13,093 bases of DNA from Nitrospirota bacterium (GCA_021785055.1 JAJYGS010000147.1:1-13093); one strand, 5' to 3'. Numbered from the stretch's first letter, positions 6,974 through 12,725 are shown. The notes: a model not told the origin generated them from the sequence alone. Numbers and translations are program-made.

Positions 6974-7077
6974 TGTCGTCCCGACCGTAGCGGAGGGACC
7001 TACTTTTGATTTTAATTCAACTGTGGATTCCCCGCGGAGCCTGCCCTGAGCGTAGCCGAATGGGCTCGGAATGGCAG
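6974..7077. repeat. composite palindromic repeat next to gltX
   Basis: The left arm TGTCGTCCCGACCGTAGC with GGAGGGACCTAC leads to a central near-palindrome, TTGATTTTAATTCAA, then GTGGATTCC and the right arm ending CGGAATGGCAG. The copies at 11003-11085 and 12726-12823 have the same plan. Here the right arm is longer because a second repeat-like unit, CCTGCCCTGAGCGTAGCC and GAATGGG (about 7040-7063), is nested inside it. The element ends 2 bp from the gltX stop. Confidence 0.75.
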
Positions 7078-7079
7078 AG

Positions 7080-8564
7080 TTACGGTATTTGCGCGACAGC
7101 CGTCCTGAGCCTCCTCATGCTTTCCTTTTTCCCCAGTATCTCCAGGGTCTCGTATATTCCGGGGCTTACAGTCCCGCCCGTGACGGCGACACGCACAGGC
7201 TGGGCCACCTTCCCCATCTTCAAGCCCGTCTCCTCCATCACGAGGTGGAAGACTTTTTCAAGCTCCGCGTGGGTGAAATTTGATTCCGCTATTTCCCCCA
7301 TCAGCCCCGTCAGCCGCTCCAAGACCGGCTTAATCTCGGTATTCAGGAACTTTTCAGCGGCTTTAGGGTCCATTTCCGGTTCTTTGAAGAAATATGTGGA
7401 CAGCTCCGCCATCTCGACAAGCGTATGGCTCTTCTCGCGCTGAGCGAGGACAATCTTCTCCAGCCTGTCCAGGTTCCACAGATCGTCTTTCGCGTTCGCC
7501 CCGTAACGCTCCTCGCGCATCCCGGCGACGGCTTCCGGCGGGGCGAGTTTCATATCCGCGAGTATCGGGATAAGGAGCTTTGCAATCTCGCGGGGCGGTT
7601 TCGCGTTTATCCAGTGGTGGTTAACCCAGTTAAGCTTCTCCGGGTTGAATACCGCGGCAGCGGATGATACGCTCTCAAGCGAGAAGTTCTTTGTCATCTC
7701 CTCGACGGAGAAAATCTCCTGGTCTCCGAAGGACCAGCCCAGGCGCACGAGGTAATTAACCATCGCCTCCGGGAGATAGCCCATTTCCTTGTACTGCATG
7801 ATGGACGTCGCGCCGTGGCGCTTGGAAAGACGCGCCTTGTCAGACCCCAGTATCATGGAGAGATGCCCGAACTGCGGCATGGCGTATCCCAGGGCGTCGT
7901 ACATCTGCATCTGGCGGGGCGTGTTGTTCAGGTGGTCGTCGCCCCGGAGGACATGCGTTATGCCCATCGTGGAGTCGTCCACGACCACGGCGAAGTTATA
8001 AGTCGGCCAGCCGTCCGAGCGCATGATGATAAGGTCGTCCAGGACGGAGTTTTCAAAAGTGACCTTGCCCTTGATGAGGTCGTTCACCACTGTCTGACCC
8101 TCCGTATCCGCCCTGAAGCGAATTACCGGCGTTATCCCTTCCGGCGGCGTCTTCAAATCAAGACACTTCCTGTCGTACTTCGGGGGACGCCCGGAGGCAA
8201 GCGCAGCCTTGCGCCTCTCTTCGAGCTCTTCCGGTGCGCAGTAGCACTTGTACGCCCTGCCGGAGGCAAGCAGTTTCTCGACGTGTTCGCGGTATATTGA
8301 AAGCCGCTCAGTCTGGCGGTAGGGCCCGTGCGCGCCGTCTTTGCCCGGCCCCTCGTCCCAGTCCATGCCGCACCACTCCATTCCCTGGAGGATGGCCTGT
8401 ATGGACTCGTCCGTGGAGCGGGTCTGGTCTGTGTCCTCGATGCGAAGGATGAACGTGCCGCCGTGATGACGGGCGAAGAGCCAGTTGAAAAGCGCCGTCC
8501 TCACGCCGCCGATATGCAGGAACCCCGTAGGCGACGGGGCGAAGCGTACGCGGATATTTTGCAT
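7080..8564 (-). CDS. gltX: glutamyl-tRNA synthetase
   Basis: Class I aminoacyl-tRNA synthetase that charges tRNA-Glu; in bacteria lacking GlnRS it also mischarges tRNA-Gln for GatCAB, which cannot be judged here. 494 aa from the ATG at 8564, with AAGGAG 7 nt upstream and the typical MQNIRVRFAPSPTGFLHIGG start (HIGH motif = HIGG, 17-20). The KMSKS counterpart is RLSKR at 245-249. The cysteines of the zinc region are visible as Cys107-x-Cys109 and Cys134; the residue two after Cys134 is Asp instead of the usual His. The anticodon-binding domain runs from about 330 to the end. The frame stays open 71 codons further upstream to 8777, but that stretch is antisense to a tRNA gene and is not coding. 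Confidence 0.97.
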   Translation of the reverse strand: MQNIRVRFAPSPTGFLHIGGVRTALFNWLFARHHGGTFILRIEDTDQTRSTDESIQAILQGMEWCGMDWDEGPGKDGAHGPYRQTERLSIYREHVEKLLASGRAYKCYCAPEELEERRKAALASGRPPKYDRKCLDLKTPPEGITPVIRFRADTEGQTVVNDLIKGKVTFENSVLDDLIIMRSDGWPTYNFAVVVDDSTMGITHVLRGDDHLNNTPRQMQMYDALGYAMPQFGHLSMILGSDKARLSKRHGATSIMQYKEMGYLPEAMVNYLVRLGWSFGDQEIFSVEEMTKNFSLESVSSAAAVFNPEKLNWVNHHWINAKPPREIAKLLIPILADMKLAPPEAVAGMREERYGANAKDDLWNLDRLEKIVLAQREKSHTLVEMAELSTYFFKEPEMDPKAAEKFLNTEIKPVLERLTGLMGEIAESNFTHAELEKVFHLVMEETGLKMGKVAQPVRVAVTGGTVSPGIYETLEILGKKESMRRLRTAVAQIP

Positions 8565-8594
8565 TGAGTTACTCCTTATGGAAATTAAAAATCC

Positions 8595-8623
8595 AGTATA
8601 ATATAAAATGAACTTGCGGACAA
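8595..8623 (-). promoter_or_regulatory. promoter of gltX
   Basis: On the minus strand TTGTCC (8618-8623) and TATACT (8595-8600) have a 17 bp spacer. The start would lie near 8588 and the leader would be about 24 nt. It is divergent from, and only 14 bp away from, the tRNA promoter at 8638. Confidence 0.6.
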
Positions 8624-8637
8624 AACTTTTTTTCGGC

Positions 8638-8666
8638 TTGACAACAGGCCCCCCGTAATGCAAAAT
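8638..8666 (+). promoter_or_regulatory. promoter of the tRNA(CAT)-nif3 transcript
   Basis: A perfect -35 TTGACA (8638-8643) and CAAAAT (8661-8666) are separated by 17 bp on the plus strand. Transcription would begin around 8673, about 12 nt before the tRNA. Only 16 bp separate the tRNA from nif3, so this is probably also the nif3 promoter. Confidence 0.65.
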
Positions 8667-8684
8667 AGCAGTTCGTTTGAGTTC

Positions 8685-8760
8685 GGGCCCGTAGCTCAGT
8701 TGGTAGAGCCCCCGGCTCATAACCGGATTGTCCCAGGTTCGAATCCTGGCGGGCCCACCA
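8685..8760 (+). tRNA. tRNA with CAT anticodon (elongator Met or lysidine-type Ile2)
   Basis: A 76 nt cloverleaf with encoded CCA. The acceptor stem GGGCCCG/CGGGCCC is perfect, the D arm is GCTC/GAGC and the T arm is CCAGG-TTCGAAT-CCTGG. The anticodon loop is CTCATAA with CAT at 8718-8720. The G1-C72 pair rules out initiator tRNA-Met. The anticodon stem has a C-A mismatch at 27-43. Pairs C4-G69 and C5-G68 match recognition elements described for E. coli TilS, so tRNA-Ile2 is possible; elongator tRNA-Met remains equally open. Confidence 0.93.
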
Positions 8761-8776
8761 CTCCCCTCAAGAGGCA

Positions 8777-9577
8777 ATGCCGAAGCTTAGTGAAGTAATA
8801 AGGGATATAGAAGAGATTTTCGACCCCGCGCTTGCCGCACGGTGGGACAATACCGGACTCCAGCTTGGGGATCCCGGCTGGGAGACAGGAAGAGTAATGG
8901 TCGCGCTGGATCCGCTCCCGGAGGTTATCCTGGAGGCGGCGGAAAAGAAAATAAATCTCCTTGTCACGCACCACCCCCTGTTTTTCAATCCCCTAAAATC
9001 CCTCGACATATCACGCGGCGAAGGCCTTGCCGCCGCCCTCTGCATAAAAAATAAAATCTCCCTTTACGCCGCCCATACCAGCTTCGACAGGGCGCCCGGC
9101 GGCCTGAACGACTTCCTGGCCGGGAGGCTGGGGATTACGAACGCCAGGCCGCTTGAGCCGACGGATGATAATCCGGACACGGGTTTTGGCAGGATAGGAA
9201 AGCTGAAAACGCCGATCACCGCGTCCGCGCTTGCGGAGAGGGTGAAGAAGGCGCTCCCGGTTAACGAGGTTCGTCTTACCGGAGAGCCGGACAGGCAAAT
9301 AAAAACGGTTTCCGTCTGCGGCGGGAGCGGCGCGGATTTGCTTGAGGCGGCATCCCGCGCGGGTGCGGACGCATTCATAACCGGCGACGTGAAATATCAC
9401 CAGGCGTTATTGGCCTTGTCGCTCGGCGTCTGCCTTATCGACGCCGGACACCAGGGGACGGAGCTTCCGGCGATGGAGCATCTGGTCATGAGGCTAAGGG
9501 AGAAGTTCAGGGAAAAGGGCAGGAAAATATCCGTGGAGAACTGCCCGGTCCGGGTATCGCCATGGAAGAATATTTAA
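8777..9577 (+). CDS. Nif3-like dinuclear metal-centre protein (YbgI/YqfO family)
   Basis: 266 aa. The family folds into a ring-shaped hexamer with a two-metal site; one member is linked to GTP cyclohydrolase I-type activity, but the cellular role is generally unsettled. Visible motifs are RWDNTGLQLGDP (22-33), the metal-binding THHPLFF (His65, His66), AAHTSFD (His100, Asp104) and DAGHQGTELPAMEHL (His225, Glu229). The length matches the short family form, without the inserted PII-like domain of YqfO. The gene lies 16 nt after the CCA of the tRNA. The only ribosome-binding sequence is AAGAGG, just 2 nt before the ATG, an unusually short spacing. A terminator follows immediately. Neighbouring nif3 and zinc-ribbon genes are a recurrent pair in Deltaproteobacteria-like genomes, as far as I recall. 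Confidence 0.92.
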   Translation: MPKLSEVIRDIEEIFDPALAARWDNTGLQLGDPGWETGRVMVALDPLPEVILEAAEKKINLLVTHHPLFFNPLKSLDISRGEGLAAALCIKNKISLYAAHTSFDRAPGGLNDFLAGRLGITNARPLEPTDDNPDTGFGRIGKLKTPITASALAERVKKALPVNEVRLTGEPDRQIKTVSVCGGSGADLLEAASRAGADAFITGDVKYHQALLALSLGVCLIDAGHQGTELPAMEHLVMRLREKFREKGRKISVENCPVRVSPWKNI

Positions 9578-9578
9578 A

Positions 9579-9613
9579 GCCGGAGGTGGAAAACCATCCG
9601 GCGTTTTTGTTTG
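9579..9613 (+). terminator. probable intrinsic terminator after nif3
   Basis: GCCGGA (9579-9584) pairs with TCCGGC (9597-9602), and inside it TGG pairs with CCA around AAAA with a 2 nt GG bulge. The run GTTTTTGTTTG (9603-9613) follows. It begins 1 bp after the nif3 stop. It would lie inside the coding region if the next gene started at 9562, which argues for the later start at 9643. Confidence 0.6.
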
Positions 9614-9642
9614 GGGCGTTACTACAAAAAACGGAGGTAGAG

Positions 9643-10368
9643 GTGTTGGAAGATCTAAGGCTTTTGGTTGAACTTCAGGGAATAGACGCGCGGCTCTTCG
9701 AGCTCAGGAAGGACAGGGAGAGGCTTCCGAAGCTGATTTCTTATGCCGGAGAGACGCTCCGGCAGGTCAAGGCGGAGCTTGAGGCGGCCCAGGCGGAGCT
9801 TGACCAGGCAGGCAAGGAAAAGCGCGCGGCTGAGGCAGAGCTTCAGGCGGAAAACGAGCATCTTAACAAACTGAAGCTCCGCACGACCGAGATAAAGACG
9901 AACAAGGAGTATTTCGCCCACCTGAAAGAGATAGAGGACTGCCAGAAGAAAATAACGAAGATAGAAGAGACCGAGCTCGAGCTGATGGAGAAGGTGGAAA
10001 AGGCCGAGGCTGCCGCCCTTGAGAAAAAGGGCCTGGCCGACGAGGAAGAGAAAAAATTTGGCGAGCGCAGGATTGAGATAGAGGGCCGGTTCATAGCGGG
10101 CGACAAGGAAATTGGGGAGCTGACCGGCAAAAGGCTTGAGATATTCCCCCGTATATCGGAAACGACCGCACAATATTATTCCAGCATCCTCGTGAAGTAT
10201 CCCGAATCCGCTGTCGTCGAGGCGGCCAATACCTCCTGTATGGGGTGCAGGATGATGATCCCGCCCCAGATGTTCAATAACGTGCGCAAAGGCGAGAGCA
10301 TCGTAAAATGCAACAACTGCCGCCGCATCCTGTATTACAGGGAGCCGGTGGCGGAGCCCGCCAAGTGA
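9643..10368 (+). CDS. coiled-coil protein with C4-type zinc ribbon (YacL/CT398-like family)
   Basis: 241 aa from the GTG at 9643, which has GGAGG 5 nt upstream and gives the usual family start MLEDLRLLVELQGIDARL. Residues about 10-180 are a long antiparallel coiled coil rich in Glu, Lys, Ala and Leu. The C-terminus holds a four-cysteine zinc ribbon, CMGC (Cys199, Cys202) and CNNC (Cys223, Cys226), separated by IPPQMFNNVRKGESI. Proteins of this family are widespread; their function is poorly defined and nucleic-acid or protein binding is likely. The longer frame from ATG 9562 would overlap nif3 by 16 bp and run through the terminator hairpin. The stop codon overlaps the GTG start of the next gene by 4 bp, so the two are translationally coupled. 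Confidence 0.88.
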   Translation: MLEDLRLLVELQGIDARLFELRKDRERLPKLISYAGETLRQVKAELEAAQAELDQAGKEKRAAEAELQAENEHLNKLKLRTTEIKTNKEYFAHLKEIEDCQKKITKIEETELELMEKVEKAEAAALEKKGLADEEEKKFGERRIEIEGRFIAGDKEIGELTGKRLEIFPRISETTAQYYSSILVKYPESAVVEAANTSCMGCRMMIPPQMFNNVRKGESIVKCNNCRRILYYREPVAEPAK

Positions 10369-11000
10369 AAAAATCCGAGGCGCTCAAGGCCCTCGCCCGG
10401 ACGCTCTCAGTCAGGGCCGTCCTTAAAGATCACCCGGAGCTGGACAAGGAGACGCTTCGCGCGCTTTTGACTGAGGCGGCCTGCGCGGTTGGAGACGGTC
10501 TGGCCGGTAGACCGGTTTCAGACAGTAGACTGGCCGGCCGGTCGGCACAGGCGCTGGGACAAGGTTTTTTATTTGAGGCCTGCCTGCCTGCTTCGCTCAG
10601 GATACATACCGACGGGGCGTCGCGCGGAAACCCCGGCGAGGCGGGTATCGGCGTGGTAATCGAAGACGAATCCGGCAAAGTAATCAAGGAGATACGCCGC
10701 TACATAGGCAAGGCTACCAACAACCAGGCGGAGTATGCCGCATTAATCGATGGACTCAAGGCCGCCCGTGGGATAAACGCTGATAATGTAACGGTTTTCG
10801 CCGATTCCGAGCTTCTGGTAAAGCAGGTCAAGGGCGAGTACAAGGTAAAACATCCCCAGCTTCAGCCGCTCTTCGCAGAGGCGAAGGGACTTATCTCCGG
10901 CCTCAAGAAATTTAAAATCAACCACATCCCCCGCGAAAAGAACGCCCATGCCGACGCCCTGGCGAACGAGGCGATAGACAAAAAGATTACGGAAGGATAA
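10365..11000 (+). CDS. RNase HI-like ribonuclease with N-terminal extension
   Basis: 211 aa. Residues about 78-208 form a type-1 RNase H domain with the four acidic active-site residues: Asp83 in HTDGASRGNPG, Glu123 in NNQAEYAAL, Asp147 in FADSELLVKQ and Asp197 in NAHADALANEA. It would cleave RNA in RNA-DNA hybrids. The short form without a basic protrusion is like the YpdQ/YpeP-type proteins. The first 77 residues are an extension of unknown function that is mainly helical (VKKSEALKALARTLSVRAVL). It includes a stretch encoded by imperfect DNA repeats (CTGGCCGGTAGACCGGTT at 10500 and CTGGCCGGCCGGTCGG at 10531). The start is the GTG at 10365 in the GTGA overlap with the preceding stop, with GCGGAG 8 nt upstream. 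Confidence 0.88.
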   Translation: MKKSEALKALARTLSVRAVLKDHPELDKETLRALLTEAACAVGDGLAGRPVSDSRLAGRSAQALGQGFLFEACLPASLRIHTDGASRGNPGEAGIGVVIEDESGKVIKEIRRYIGKATNNQAEYAALIDGLKAARGINADNVTVFADSELLVKQVKGEYKVKHPQLQPLFAEAKGLISGLKKFKINHIPREKNAHADALANEAIDKKITEG

Positions 11001-11002
11001 AC

Positions 11003-11085
11003 CTGTCGTCCTGAGCGAAGCCGAAGGACCCACCGTTGACTTTTTCAAATCAAAGGTGGATTCCTCCGCTTCGGTCGGAATGACA
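11003..11085. repeat. dispersed palindromic repeat after rnhA-like gene
   Basis: The element starts 2 bp after the stop codon. The left arm is CTGTCGTCCTGAGCGAAGCC with GAAGGACCCACC, the centre is GTTGACTTTTTCAAATCAA, and the right arm runs from GGTGGATTCC to CGGAATGACA. The ends are inverted relative to each other (CTGTC and GACA). It is the second best-preserved copy of the family in this window. As RNA the GTCCT/AGGAC hairpin could act as a transcript 3' end. Confidence 0.8.
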
Positions 11086-11116
11086 ACCTTTTCCCCCTGC
11101 CCTGCACGGTTTCCAT

Positions 11117-11132
11117 GCTACAATTTTGTAGC
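11117..11132. promoter_or_regulatory. 16 bp palindrome, possible operator
   Basis: GCTACAATTTTGTAGC is a perfect inverted repeat (7 bp arms, 2 bp centre) located 28 bp upstream of the -10 box of the small exported protein gene. This position suits an operator or activator site. It overlaps a second TGnTACAAT element, so it may instead be an upstream promoter. Confidence 0.4.
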
Positions 11133-11156
11133 AAAATACCATACTTACAACTTTCA

Positions 11157-11165
11157 TGCTATAAT
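11157..11165 (+). promoter_or_regulatory. extended -10 promoter of the small exported protein gene
   Basis: TGCTATAAT combines the extended TG motif with a perfect TATAAT (11160-11165), 26 bp before the ATG at 11192. No good -35 is seen at the proper distance, which is common for extended -10 promoters. The leader would hold AAGGAG and CGGAGG. Confidence 0.6.
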
Positions 11166-11191
11166 CTTGACAAGGAGAAACGGAGGTTCAT

Positions 11192-11572
11192 ATGCGGACT
11201 CTGAAGCTGGTTGTGAGCGGGTTGGCGTTTCTGGGTGTTCTTATCATGGGCGGCTACTCGGCTATGGCGGTTAATCTTGGCGTGCAGCCGCAGATCAAGG
11301 CCAGTGTCGTCGCCAGGACCGGCGGCACGGTAATGCTGTTCCACGGCGGGACAAGGGAGGCCAAAAAACTCTTCTGCAAGGGCGAGACCGTGCCGATATA
11401 CAGGTATTACGGGCGATATATGCATACGAAGGAGGTAGGGAAGGTCAAGCTGGGCAATTTCGTCGGGGAGCATTACATCGGCGGCGTGGTCGTAAGCGGA
11501 GAGGTAAAGCCCGGCGACGTGGCGATGAAGGGCAGCGCGGCCTGCCTCGTGGTCAAACCGAGAGCACGGTAA
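11192..11572 (+). CDS. small exported protein of unknown function
   Basis: 126 aa; not recognised as a named family. The N-terminus MRTLKLVVSGLAFLGVLIMGGYSAMA is a signal peptide with a likely cleavage after Ala26, so the mature protein (about 100 aa) would be periplasmic. The C-terminal part, VGKVKLGNFVGEHYIGGVVVSGEVKPGDVA (82-111), follows the beta-rich pattern V-x-V-x-x-hydrophobic-G-x-x-hydrophobic-x-G-x-V-K-x-GD seen in small envelope domains such as the C-terminal part of FlgT-like proteins. This similarity is by eye only. Two cysteines (Cys62, Cys118) could form a disulfide. GGAGG lies 5 nt before the ATG. It has its own promoter and stands alone between repeats and the RNase P RNA. 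Confidence 0.75.
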   Translation: MRTLKLVVSGLAFLGVLIMGGYSAMAVNLGVQPQIKASVVARTGGTVMLFHGGTREAKKLFCKGETVPIYRYYGRYMHTKEVGKVKLGNFVGEHYIGGVVVSGEVKPGDVAMKGSAACLVVKPRAR

Positions 11573-11612
11573 GAAAGGCAGGCGGCTTCGCTTAAGGCGC
11601 AGGCTTAAGGCG

Positions 11613-11690
11613 GCGCGGCAATCTGTAGTGGCGCAATTTTTATCGCTCCACGGCGTCAGTAAAAACGACGATTGCCGCGCTTCGCTCGCA
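11613..11690. repeat. palindromic repeat between the exported protein gene and rnpB
   Basis: GCGCGGCAATC (11613-11623) and GATTGCCGCGC (11670-11680) are perfect 11 bp inverted arms 46 bp apart. A smaller nested hairpin, GTGG/CCAC, lies inside. The right arm continues TTCGCTCGCAA, a sequence I associate with a widespread intergenic repeat in environmental bacterial genomes. It differs from the CTGTCGTCC family elsewhere in the window. Confidence 0.65.
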
Positions 11691-11727
11691 ACGGCAATCC
11701 ATAATGTATTGAGCTTCCAACTATTCC

Positions 11728-11756
11728 TTTCCAAATCTCTTTGTATATTATATAAT
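11728..11756 (+). promoter_or_regulatory. promoter of the RNase P RNA gene
   Basis: TTTCCA (11728-11733) and a perfect TATAAT (11751-11756) have a 17 bp spacer. Transcription would start near 11763, which is exactly the first base of the predicted P1 helix. Confidence 0.6.
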
Positions 11757-11762
11757 CAGTCG

Positions 11763-12231
11763 GCCCAAAGCCGTCCGGGCGGCTGCTGTTCTTTCTTTTT
11801 TGCCCTCGCCCCTTGTGGGAGAGGGTCAGGAAGAGGGGTGAACAGAGGAAAGTCCGAACTCCGCAGGGCAGGGTGCTGGATAACGTCCAGGGGGGCCGAC
11901 CCCACGGAAAGTGCCGCAGAGAAAAGACCGCCTGCAATGCCCTTTTTTCCTTATTTTCTCGCTGTTTGCGGGATAGTGTCGGGAGAGGGGGCGCAGGCAA
12001 GGGTGAAACGGCGAGGTAAGAGCTCACCGCCTGGGCGGCGACGTCCAGGGCATGGCAAACCCCACCCGGAGCAAGGCCAAATAGGGGGACGACAAGGGCT
12101 GCCCGCCCGATGTCCCCGGGTCAGGCCGCTTGAGGCCTGGAGTAATCCAGGTCCCAGAGGAATGGCCGCCGTCCGGGGCTTGATGCTCCGGATACAGAAT
12201 TCGGCTTACAGGACGGCTTTGGGCTGTTTTT
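11763..12231 (+). ncRNA. rnpB: RNase P RNA (bacterial, class A-like) with enlarged P3 and P12 arms
   Basis: The catalytic RNA that removes 5' leaders from pre-tRNAs. The P1 helix is a perfect 14 bp pairing of GCCCAAAGCCGTCC (11763-11776) with 12211-12224, followed by five Ts that can end transcription. Conserved core segments are GAGGAAAGTCCG (11845-11856), AGGGCAGGGTGCTGGATAAC, GGTAAGAGCTCACCG (about 12014-12028), ACCCGGAGCAAGGCCAAATA (12064-12083) and AGAATTCGGCTTAC (about 12196-12209). At about 465 nt it is longer than the usual 350-400. The extra length lies in the P3 arm (11786-11845), closed by CTGTTC/GAACAG, and in the P12 arm (about 11931-11998), closed by CCTGC/GCAGG. Open reading frames across it are meaningless. 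Confidence 0.95.
11801..11836. repeat. palindromic repeat inside the P3 arm of RNase P RNA
   Basis: CCCTCGCCC (11803-11811), CTTGT, GGGAGAGGG (11817-11825), then TCAGGAAGAGGGG closely matches a dispersed repeat I know from many environmental and proteobacterial genomes (consensus from memory: CCCTCTCCC, CTTGT, GGGAGAGGG, TTAGGGTGAGGGG). It forms its own hairpin with one mismatch and sits at the tip of P3. Confidence 0.6.
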
Positions 12232-12374
12232 ACCTTATATTTCAATGGATTACGTGGTGAGAGGATAGATATCCGTCTTGCCGAAAACTATGTTATTGCG
12301 GCTTAACTATTTATAAAATAACGGTAATTCGCGCTAAAAGTCCGTAAAAAACACCCTTCCCCGCGCCCGTTTTT

Positions 12375-12417
12375 CGGCCTGAAACACGCCCGCAGAGGCC
12401 GTTTTTGGCCGTGTTTT
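12375..12417 (+). terminator. terminator-like overlapping hairpins downstream of rnpB
   Basis: CGGCCT (12375-12380) pairs with AGGCCG (12396-12401) and TTTTT follows. Alternatively GGCC (12397-12400) pairs with GGCC (12407-12410), and AAACACG (12382-12388) with CGTGTTT (12410-12416). These pairings exclude each other. The element lies about 145 bp beyond the RNase P RNA, too far to be its primary terminator, and no gene needs it. Confidence 0.4.
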
Positions 12418-12556
12418 TCATACCGGAGAAAAAATTCGATTTTTAAAGAAATAATCGCGCTGGAATAAAGAGTTATCGCGGTTAATAGTAAAAGCTGCCA
12501 AGAACGAACTTCACCAATCGGGTGCCAAAGAATGGAGCAGGTGGAGTGAGTTTTGT

Positions 12557-12621
12557 CTGTCGCCCGGATACATGACTTTTGAAGTCAACTTTGGATTCTT
12601 CGCGGAGCCTCAGAATGACAG
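12557..12621. repeat. dispersed palindromic repeat, left arm shortened
   Basis: CTGTCGCCCGG, then a centre GACTTTTGAAGTC, then AACTTTGGATTCTTCGCGGA and GCCTCAGAATGACAG. The right arm is almost identical to that of the 12726-12823 copy, but about 20 bp of the left arm are missing. Confidence 0.75.
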
Positions 12622-12623
12622 GC

Positions 12624-12659
12624 GGGACGGGCGCGGGACGGGCGCAATAAATTGCGCCC
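12624..12659. repeat. 11 bp tandem duplication joined to a 20 bp palindrome
   Basis: GGGACGGGCGC occurs twice in direct tandem (12624-12634 and 12635-12645). The second copy runs into the palindrome GGGCGCAAT-AA-ATTGCGCCC (12640-12648 with 12651-12659), followed by CTGC. The palindrome resembles a hairpin repeat common in environmental genomes. Confidence 0.7.
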
Positions 12660-12689
12660 CTGCAATGCGAGTGCGCCGATACACCGCGT

Positions 12690-12725
12690 CCGTCATTCCC
12701 GAATGCTTCTATCGGGAATCCAGGG
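12690..12725. repeat. palindromic repeat of the GTCATTCCCG family
   Basis: ATTCCCGA (12695-12702) and TCGGGAAT (12712-12719) form an 8 bp stem with a 9 nt loop, flanked by CGTC and CCAGG. It matches in form a hairpin repeat seen in many bacterial genomes and differs from the CTGTCGTCC family. Confidence 0.65.

Larger units (their letters stand above)
6777..7079. other. intergenic region between tRNA-Gln and gltX
   Basis: About 300 bp with no convincing coding sequence. In order it holds the tRNA-Gln promoter (6790-6819, minus), an AT-rich stretch (6825-6860), a plus-strand promoter-like sequence (6859-6887), a nested hairpin element (6896-6964) and a composite palindromic repeat (6974-7077) that ends 2 bp from the gltX stop codon. 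Confidence 0.8.

Noticed and set aside
6927..7049. Small plus-strand frame (ATG at 6927, second ATG at 6942 after GGGGGAG)
   Set aside because: About 40 codons whose second half is translated repeat; the ATGs lie within the hairpin loop and stem, so a leader peptide is not supported.
7006..7443. 145-codon plus-strand frame beginning in the repeat near gltX
   Set aside because: The first part is translated repeat (the ACPERSRMG stretch) and the rest is antisense to gltX.
8685..8760. tRNA gene as an integration site of a mobile element
   Set aside because: The flanks are gltX and nif3 with no integrase gene and no repeated tRNA 3' end nearby.
11628..12260. 210-codon open frame on the plus strand
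   Set aside because: It runs through the palindromic repeat and the whole RNase P RNA gene, has no ribosome-binding site and reads like translated structured RNA.
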